From Acidobacteriota bacterium (GTDB lineage: Bacteria; Acidobacteriota; Vicinamibacteria; Vicinamibacterales; UBA2999), in assembly GCA_030650395.1 (NCBI GenBank), contig JAUSDY010000117.1, positions 1-64,000 on the forward strand: a stretch of 64,000 bases of DNA, read 5' to 3'. The notes beneath the pieces were generated by a model. It was not told the origin of the DNA. It saw nothing but the letters and a program-made list of their open reading frames with translations, and did no database searches. The position numbers and the translations under genes are program-made. The stretch's first letter is position 1; the number at the start of each line of letters is the position of its first letter. Below are positions 57,888 through 64,000 of the stretch, piece by piece.

Positions 57888-59773
57888 TGTTCGGGGTCTC
57901 GTTCCTGTCACCGCTGTTCCTGATCGGCGCGCTCGCCGCGGCCGTACCGATCCTGCTTCACCTGTTTCACCGCCGCACCGAGGTGGTGATCGATTTTCCC
58001 GCGGTCAGCCTGCTGACGCGGGCGCCGATCGAGCAGCACCGCCGCAGGCGCCTGCGCGAGATTGTGCTGCTCGTCTTGCGCATCGCCGCGCTGGTGCTGC
58101 TAGCGGTGTCGTTCGCCAGGCCGTACGTCGCGGGAGCGATCGCGCCGGAGTCCGCTCCGGTCACGGTGGTCGTGGCTGATACCTCGATGAGCTTGTCGGC
58201 GCCCGGGCAGATCGAGCGTGTTCGGGAGGCGGCTCTTAATGCGATCCGATCCGCGCCGGCGCCGAATGCCGTCGCGCTCGTTGCCTTCGCGGACGCCGCG
58301 ACTGTCGTCGTGCCGGCGACCACGGATCGCGCTGTCGCGCTCGCGGCCGTGCCGCAGCTGGCAGCAGGACCCGGCGGCACGCGATACCGGACCGCACTGG
58401 CTCGGGCCGCCGAGTTGATCGGCGCGCGCGAAGGCCGCGTGGTCGTGATCACTGACTTGCAACAGGCAGGGTGGGAAGTGACGGACGAGGGCGGGTTGCC
58501 GGACGGCGTGGGCGTCGAGGTGGTGGCCATTCCGCCGCCCTCGTCGAACGTGGCGGTGACATCAGCGGAGCGTCGCGATCGGACCGTCGTGGCAACGGTG
58601 CAGAATTACGGACCCGATCCCGCACGCATGCCGGTTGCGCTGATGGTGGATGGGAAGAAGATCGCCACCGTGACGGTTGACGTGGCGCCGCTGTCGGCGA
58701 CCGATGCGCGGCTGAATGGCGCCATCCCGGCCGCCGGCGCCGCGCAGGTCGTGGTCGATGACGCGACCGGTTACCAGGGCGACAACATCCGCCACCTGGT
58801 TCTCGAACCCCGTCCGGCAATCGAGATCACTGTGGTCGTCGCGGATCCCTCGGGAGCGACCGGCGGGTTGTATGTGGAGCGCGCGCTCGCCGTGGCAGGC
58901 GGCGGCCGCGAATTCAAGGTCGACGCCGTCGACGGCCGCGTGTTCTCGTCGTGGACCGCTGAAGCGGTGTCGCGCCAGGGTGCGATCGTGCTCGTCGGCA
59001 CGCGCACGCTGGATCGCACCGGGCGCGCGCTGGTCAAGAACTACCTGGCCAACGGTGGGCACGTCTGGCTCACGCTGGGACCCGACATTGACCCGGCCAC
59101 GCTGGGCGACGTGATCGGCGCCAACCTCGGGGTCATCGCCGCGCCGGTGACGGTCATGGGCGGCACGATCATGGTGGCGAGCGACGGCCGTCATCCCATC
59201 TTTCGTCCGTTTCTCAATCCTTCAGGGGCCCTTGGTGACGTCCAAGTGGACCAGCACCGGCGTCTAAACGATCAGACAGGCCGCACGGTGCTGGCGCGGT
59301 TTTCGGGAGGCGACCCTGCGCTCACCGAGCAGGTGGTCGGACAGGGCCGGCTGCTGATCTTCACGTCGGATCTGGACAACCACTGGAGCCGGTTTCCGCT
59401 GAGTCCGGCATTTGTCCCGTTCGCGGTGGAAACGGCGCGCTACCTGACGGCCGGACGGCAGCAGAAGCAGGCGTGGGTGTTGCCCGACGTGCCGCGCGGA
59501 ATCGTCGCGGCGCCCGGGGTCGCGACGGTGAGCGAGGGGACGACGGCGCCGTATCTGGTTGCGGTGAATGTGAACGTGCGCGAGTCGAGCCCGGCCACGA
59601 CGTCGCTCGAAGAGTTTACAGCTGGCATCGAACGCACCAGCCGCGCGGGCCTGCCAGCGCCGGTGAACCAGGCGCGCGAGATCGAAAATCGGCAGCGGTG
59701 GTGGCAGATCGGATTACTCGTGATGCTGGTGGCATTGGCGGGCGAAGGGCTGGTTGGACGGCGCGCCACGTAG
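57887..59773 (+). CDS. BatA-like membrane protein with VWA domain
   Basis: 628 residues. N-terminal BatA-type double helix SFLSPLFLIGALAAAVPILL, HLFHRRTEVVIDFPAVSLL and LVLRIAALVLLAVSFARPYV; VWA domain starting VVVADTSMSLSA (DTSMS, metal site). A glutamine-amidotransferase-like part follows (VKNYLANGGHVWLTLGPDID), and a terminal membrane helix WQIGLLVMLVALAGEGLVG. Start ATG 57887 overlaps the DUF58 stop (TGATG). Confidence 0.9.
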   Translation: MFGVSFLSPLFLIGALAAAVPILLHLFHRRTEVVIDFPAVSLLTRAPIEQHRRRRLREIVLLVLRIAALVLLAVSFARPYVAGAIAPESAPVTVVVADTSMSLSAPGQIERVREAALNAIRSAPAPNAVALVAFADAATVVVPATTDRAVALAAVPQLAAGPGGTRYRTALARAAELIGAREGRVVVITDLQQAGWEVTDEGGLPDGVGVEVVAIPPPSSNVAVTSAERRDRTVVATVQNYGPDPARMPVALMVDGKKIATVTVDVAPLSATDARLNGAIPAAGAAQVVVDDATGYQGDNIRHLVLEPRPAIEITVVVADPSGATGGLYVERALAVAGGGREFKVDAVDGRVFSSWTAEAVSRQGAIVLVGTRTLDRTGRALVKNYLANGGHVWLTLGPDIDPATLGDVIGANLGVIAAPVTVMGGTIMVASDGRHPIFRPFLNPSGALGDVQVDQHRRLNDQTGRTVLARFSGGDPALTEQVVGQGRLLIFTSDLDNHWSRFPLSPAFVPFAVETARYLTAGRQQKQAWVLPDVPRGIVAAPGVATVSEGTTAPYLVAVNVNVRESSPATTSLEEFTAGIERTSRAGLPAPVNQAREIENRQRWWQIGLLVMLVALAGEGLVGRRAT

Positions 59774-59788
59774 GGTACGATTGCGTAG

Positions 59789-59808
59789 GGCACCCCTTTA
59801 GGGGTGCC
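59789..59808. promoter_or_regulatory. Perfect hairpin containing the ribosome binding site
   Basis: Arms GGCACCCC / GGGGTGCC around TTTA, ending 7 nt before ATG 59816. GGGGTG is the only Shine-Dalgarno-like sequence, so folding would hide it. Same arms as the hairpin at 9427. Confidence 0.6.
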
Positions 59809-59815
59809 GAACATT

Positions 59816-62800
59816 ATGAGCGAGCTGCGGACCATTCTCGCGGACGTGCGGCGGCGCTGGGCGCGCCGTGCGCTGCTGCGCGCGTGGATGCTCGGCGCCG
59901 CGACAGCTGCGGCGATGCTGCTTGTGGGATTCGCCGCCGTGTGGCTGGTGGCGCGTGACGGCGTGCCGCTGGTTCTCGCCGTTGTCGCCGTCTCGGCGGT
60001 CGCCGCGGTATCGCTGGTCTTCGCGCTGCTGCCCCTGCGCCACGCCCCCACCGACAAGCAGATCGCGCGCTTCATCGAAGAGCGCGCCGGCGGACTCGAT
60101 GATGTATTGGTCACGGTGGTAGACCAGGGCCTCGATGCCCGCGGGCCGATGGCGGACATCCTGGTGCACGATGCCACCCGGGCGACGCGACAGCTTGATT
60201 TAGACCGCGTCATCAGCCGCCAGACCTTGCTTCGTGCCGCGGCGGGCGCCGCGCTCGGCAGCGCGGCGTTGCTGGTGGCGATGGTGTTGTTTGCGCCGTC
60301 GGCGACACGCGCGGCCAACGTCGTCGGCTCGTACCTGTTTCCCAGGAGCTATACGATCGAGGTCACGCCCGGATCCGCCAAGGTCCGCACCGGATTTCCG
60401 CTTCAGATCGTGGCGCGCATTGCCGGCATCGACGGCGGATTGGTGCCGATGCTGACGGTTGGCACCGGAGCCGACGCCCGATCGGCGCGGATGTCGCCAG
60501 GCGATGCGCCGGGCGAATTCACGATCACCCTGAATAACGTCACGGTGTCGTTTCCCTATTCGGTCTCCGCCGGCTCGGCCCGATCGGCCGAGTACACCAT
60601 CGACGTGATCCGGCCGGTGCGCATTGCGCGCATCGACCTGGCATTCGAGTATCCCAGGGGCGTCGGCCTCGCTCCGCACACCGAAGAAGATTCGGGCGAC
60701 ATCTACGCGCCGGCCGGCACCAGGGTCACAGTGACGGTCACCACCGACAAACCGGTGACTCGTGCGCAGTTGACAATGGCCGATGGCACCGCGATGGCGA
60801 TGAGCGGCAGTCACCTTCGCCAAGGCGACGGTGCCCAGGCCGGCAAGGTCGTCACCGCCGACTTGCTCATCGCCAAAGACGGCTCGTACCGGGTCGCGCT
60901 GAACGATATCGACGGGCTGTCGAGCGAGGGAGACACCGAGTACTTCATCCGCATGTTGGACGATCGCCCTCCCGACGTACGCATTCTGCGGCCGGCGGGC
61001 GACAAGCAGGTCTCACCGCTCGAGGAAGTTGCGATCGAGGCACGCGCCGATGACGATTACGGTCTCGCGGCGCTCGAGCTCGTGTTCAAGACGTCGGCGG
61101 GTACACAAACCGTGGTACCGCTCGGCTCTCCGGTCAGCGGATCCATTGCCGCCGGCACGCACACCGTGTTTCTCGAAGACCTGAAAGTGAAGCCAGGCGA
61201 TTTCGTGACGTATCACGCGCGGGCGCGCGATCTCGGCCGCGGGCGGCGCGCGTCCGAGGCGCGCAGCGACATCTTCTTCCTGGAAGTGAAGCCGTACGAA
61301 GAAGAGTTCGTCGCGTCGGAAAGCCAGGCCGGCGGCGGTGGGGGACAGCAGTCGGCCGGCGTCGAAGAGCTGGCGGCGATGCAGAAAGACATCATCGCCG
61401 CGACCTGGAAGCTCGATGCGCGCGCACGACGCGCGAAGGATGCCCGCCCCGAACAGGACATCAAGGCGGTCGCGAAGGCGCAGAGCGCGCTGAAGTCGAA
61501 GACCGAAGAGCTTGCGGCGCAGATCGCGGGGCAGGCCTTCGCCGAGCGGCGCCGCCGCGGCGCGCAACCCGGCAGGCGGGCGGCCGCGACCACCGAGGAT
61601 CCGTTGCCGCGCGCGGTCGAGGCGATGGGCCGCGCCGCCGCCGAGCTCGATCGCCTGCAGACCGCAAAGTCGCTGCCGCACGAAGAAGAGGCTCTGGGCC
61701 AGTTGCTGAAGGCGGCGGCCGAGATCCGCCGCCGGCAAGTGCAACGGCAGCAGGCGCAGGGCGGCGGCGGTGGCAATGGCAATCGGCAGCAGCCCGACCT
61801 GTCGACGCTGTTCGACCAGGAGCTGCGCAAGAAACAACAGACCAACTACGAGACGCCGCCGACGACTGAAACCAGGAACGACCAGCCGCAAGACGACGAT
61901 CCGCTGTCTAGCATCCGCGAGCTGGCACGCCGTCAGGAAGCGCTGTCGCGCCAGCAGAAAGAGCTGGCCAAGAACAAGGAACAGCTCGCCGAGGAAGAGC
62001 TCCAGCGCCAGCTCGAGCGGCTGACGCGCGATCAGGAAGAGCTCAGGAAGCAGGCGGAACAACTCGCGCAGCAGCAAAACGAACAAGGGTCGTCGTCCGA
62101 GGGCCGCAAGATGCGCGAGATCGCCGACGAGATGCGCAATGCGGCGAAGGAGCTGGGCCGGCAGGACCCGCAACAGGCCGGCGTACGCGGTGACCGCGCG
62201 ACACAGCAACTACGCAGCCTCGAACAGCAGATGCAGGGCGCCAGTCCCGACGAGCGCCGCCGGGCCCTCGGCGATCTGCAGCTCGAAGCGCGTCAGCTGG
62301 CCGATGCCGAACGCCGCCTGGGTAACGAATCGGCGAAAACTGCAGAGGGCGCCGCCGGCGAAGACGCACGCCGCCGGCTCGCCGCAGAACAGCAACGCCT
62401 TGCCGATCGAACCGATCGATTGAGCGAGACGATGAAACAGCTCGCCAAGGGCCCCGCTGAAGGCGAGCCGCAAAATCCCTTCGACTCCGCTCAGGGCAGG
62501 CGCCAGGCGATGACCGACGCGTCGCGCGAGCTGGAGCGGCAACGCTTGAGCGAGCGGATGCGCGAGTCGGCGAAAGCCATGCGGCAGGGCGCGAAAGCAG
62601 ATCCACAGGGGCAGGCCAGACCCGAAGACCTCGCCCGTGGCCTCGATACGGTCGCCGAACGATTGGGCGCCGCAACCGGCGGCCGCGACGGCGAAACCGC
62701 GCGGCTCTCCGATCAGCTCGGCAAGACCCAGGAGCTGCGGGATCGGCTGAGCGAGCTGCAGAAGACGATGGACGCGTTGTCGAAGGCGGGTGATACGCCG

Positions 62801-63298
62801 CAGCCCGGTCAGGAAGGGCCCGGGGCCCCCGCCACGCGGACTTTGCGTGATGGGGTGGAGAAGCAGCCCGGCGCGGAGGGCCGCGACGGACCAGCGGGTC
62901 AGCAGGGGACGTCCGAAGGCGGCCGTGCCGGCGCGGTCCAGCGCCTGCAACGAGAGGCCGACGAAAAAATGCGCGAGGCCCAGCGGCTCGCCGACGAAGT
63001 GCAGAAGCAAAATCCCGGAATGCAGAAGGGCGGCTCGACGCCGGAGCAATGGCAGCGCAGCACCTCGGCGCCAGGGACAGAAAGCTTCAAGCAGGACTTC
63101 GCCAAATGGGAGTCGCTCAAGAAGAATTTGCTGGCGGCACTCGAGCAGACCGAATCGCAGTTATCGGATCAGCTGCGCGCCCGCGAGAACAAGGAGCGCT
63201 TGAACGCCGGCCGTCACGACGCGGTCGCCGACACCTATCGCGAGCTCGTCGACCGTTATTACCAGTCCCTCGCCGCACCGCGGAGACAGCCGCGGTAA
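59816..63298 (+). CDS. DUF4175 family membrane protein
   Basis: 1160 residues. Three N-terminal membrane helices (LLVGFAAVWLVARDGVPLVL, AVVAVSAVAAVSLVFALLPL; AAAGAALGSAALLVAMVLFA), several Ig-like beta domains to about 510, then a long Gln/Glu/Arg-rich coiled coil (QEALSRQQKELAKNKEQLAE, RQLERLTRDQEELRKQAEQL). Typical DUF4175 of Bat-type operons. In-frame repeats encode NPFDSAQGRRQA (about 62476) and GPGAPATRTLRDGVEK (62822). ATG 59816 preferred over GTG 59804 inside the hairpin. Confidence 0.85.
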   Translation: MSELRTILADVRRRWARRALLRAWMLGAATAAAMLLVGFAAVWLVARDGVPLVLAVVAVSAVAAVSLVFALLPLRHAPTDKQIARFIEERAGGLDDVLVTVVDQGLDARGPMADILVHDATRATRQLDLDRVISRQTLLRAAAGAALGSAALLVAMVLFAPSATRAANVVGSYLFPRSYTIEVTPGSAKVRTGFPLQIVARIAGIDGGLVPMLTVGTGADARSARMSPGDAPGEFTITLNNVTVSFPYSVSAGSARSAEYTIDVIRPVRIARIDLAFEYPRGVGLAPHTEEDSGDIYAPAGTRVTVTVTTDKPVTRAQLTMADGTAMAMSGSHLRQGDGAQAGKVVTADLLIAKDGSYRVALNDIDGLSSEGDTEYFIRMLDDRPPDVRILRPAGDKQVSPLEEVAIEARADDDYGLAALELVFKTSAGTQTVVPLGSPVSGSIAAGTHTVFLEDLKVKPGDFVTYHARARDLGRGRRASEARSDIFFLEVKPYEEEFVASESQAGGGGGQQSAGVEELAAMQKDIIAATWKLDARARRAKDARPEQDIKAVAKAQSALKSKTEELAAQIAGQAFAERRRRGAQPGRRAAATTEDPLPRAVEAMGRAAAELDRLQTAKSLPHEEEALGQLLKAAAEIRRRQVQRQQAQGGGGGNGNRQQPDLSTLFDQELRKKQQTNYETPPTTETRNDQPQDDDPLSSIRELARRQEALSRQQKELAKNKEQLAEEELQRQLERLTRDQEELRKQAEQLAQQQNEQGSSSEGRKMREIADEMRNAAKELGRQDPQQAGVRGDRATQQLRSLEQQMQGASPDERRRALGDLQLEARQLADAERRLGNESAKTAEGAAGEDARRRLAAEQQRLADRTDRLSETMKQLAKGPAEGEPQNPFDSAQGRRQAMTDASRELERQRLSERMRESAKAMRQGAKADPQGQARPEDLARGLDTVAERLGAATGGRDGETARLSDQLGKTQELRDRLSELQKTMDALSKAGDTPQPGQEGPGAPATRTLRDGVEKQPGAEGRDGPAGQQGTSEGGRAGAVQRLQREADEKMREAQRLADEVQKQNPGMQKGGSTPEQWQRSTSAPGTESFKQDFAKWESLKKNLLAALEQTESQLSDQLRARENKERLNAGRHDAVADTYRELVDRYYQSLAAPRRQPR
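62822..62860. repeat. In-frame palindromic element, copy in the DUF4175 gene
   Basis: 39 bp, reverse complement of 52069-52107 with one mismatch. It encodes GAPATRTLRDGVE in a low-complexity linker. Confidence 0.92.
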
Positions 63299-63322
63299 GG
63301 CTGCTGAGAGACGACGACCAAG

Positions 63323-64000
63323 ATGCAGTTTGCCGTTGTGCTTCCGTGGTGGGGCTACGCGCTCGCGTTCGGCAGCGCGCTCGTGCTCGCCTGGCTGGCG
63401 TACGCGCGCATTCCTACTCCGCTCGGTGCGGGCACGCGCGCGCTGTTGATCGGCCTGCGCGCGCTGACGTTGATCCTCTTGACCGCCATTCTGTTGCGGC
63501 CGGTGGTGCTGGTGCCGCCCTCAGCCGCGAACAACAGCCTGCTGCCGATCCTGGTCGACGTGTCGCGCAGCATGCGGCTGACCGACGGCGATGGCCCGTC
63601 GCGGTTGGCACGCGCGCAAGCGATCGTGCGAGACCTGCAAGCGAGGCTCAGCACGGAATACCGGCTCGAGCTGTTGACCTTCGGCGACGCGCTGGCACCC
63701 GGCGATGTCGATCATCTGGCAGCGACCGCCCGCCGCAGCGATTTGAGCGGCGCGATCGCCGATCTCGCCGATCGCCATCGCGATCACAAGCTCGCCGGGG
63801 TGATTGTGATCTCCGACGGCGGTGATACCGCGGCGCAAGAAGGCGAGTCGGTGCGATCGGTCAGCGCCCCGGTGCTCGCCGTCGGCGTCGGCGACCCCGT
63901 GGCCGCGCGCGATCGCGAGATCGTCAACCTCACCGCCGGGGAACCTGTGCTGGCCGGCGCCTCGATCGACTTGAGCGTGTCCGCGTCGAGCGCCGGGTTC
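63323..64000 (+). CDS. VWA-domain membrane protein, partial (cut by window end)
   Basis: 226 residues visible. Two N-terminal membrane helices (GYALAFGSALVLAWLAYARI; ALLIGLRALTLILLTAILLR), then PILVDVSRSMRLTDGDGPSR with the DxSxS metal site, and GVIVISDGGDTAAQEGESVR, VLAVGVGDPVAARDREIVNL. Like the BatA/glutamine-amidotransferase-type proteins that end such operons. It begins 24 nt after the DUF4175 gene; the C-terminal part lies outside the window. Confidence 0.85.
   Translation, partial: MQFAVVLPWWGYALAFGSALVLAWLAYARIPTPLGAGTRALLIGLRALTLILLTAILLRPVVLVPPSAANNSLLPILVDVSRSMRLTDGDGPSRLARAQAIVRDLQARLSTEYRLELLTFGDALAPGDVDHLAATARRSDLSGAIADLADRHRDHKLAGVIVISDGGDTAAQEGESVRSVSAPVLAVGVGDPVAARDREIVNLTAGEPVLAGASIDLSVSASSAGF

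Overview
This is a high-GC bacterial chromosome segment, most likely from an acidobacterium of the Vicinamibacteria type. The strongest clue is a tandem pair of 'VWFA-related acidobacterial domain' (TIGR03436-like) secreted proteins at 29.6-33.8 kb. A stand-alone CarD regulator, a BACON-domain lipoprotein and many short genes separated by small repeat arrays fit the same picture. Placement is inference from gene content; no ribosomal RNA is present.

Layout. 0-11.6 kb is mostly housekeeping: a cut-off tyrosine recombinase, a GNAT acetyltransferase, ispG, a Gfo/Idh/MocA oxidoreductase, a DinB-like protein, an RRM protein, a PagL-like deacylase, guaB, a YgjP-type metalloprotease and a response regulator. 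11.6-14.2 kb is a scrambled island on the 3' side of tRNA-Leu(CAA): a frameshifted DUF5681-like gene, a very AT-rich stretch, an hsdM 5' fragment joined to another gene, seven 22-23 bp repeats and a possible HEPN gene. 14.4-19.8 kb has a VapC/AbrB pair with a palindromic operator, a BACON lipoprotein, an asparaginase, a secreted methyltransferase, carD, plsC and a DUF4126 membrane protein. 19.76-23.27 kb is an accessory block bounded by inverted copies of a MITE-like element; it carries a HEPN-like protein, a coiled-coil membrane protein and an AbiJ-like abortive-infection protein. 23.3-27.5 kb holds panE and a thioesterase / flavoprotein / radical-SAM set. 27.5-29.6 kb holds a decayed IS5-family transposase and a hydrolase between inverted arrays of 18-bp repeats. 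29.6-43 kb: the TIGR03436 pair, an OPT transporter, rex-moaC, a dehydrogenase, a CDF transporter, signal peptidase I and a LytS/LytR-type two-component pair. 43-52.6 kb: a lone nuoI, a YitJ-type methyltransferase/MTHFR fusion, methyltransferases, a ketosynthase-flavoprotein-ICMT trio and a PIG-V-like mannosyltransferase. 52.7-64 kb is a long Bat-type operon: TPR-peptidase, DUF4159, MoxR, DUF58, BatA-like, DUF4175 and a second VWA protein cut by the window edge.

The most unusual feature is the non-coding and repeat architecture. (1) Many intergenic gaps contain short tandem arrays (unit 7, 9, 10, 12, 13 or 18 bp), often as two arrays in inverted orientation around a short spacer. (2) Palindromic elements with conserved flanks and a variable hairpin core lie in frame inside unrelated proteins, and two unrelated genes take their stop codon and last residues (VSP) from the same repeat. 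(3) Short hairpins share a TTNA-like loop but have unrelated stems. (4) At least thirteen genes have a TANNNT -10-like hexamer 6-8 nt before the start codon, the geometry expected for leaderless mRNAs.
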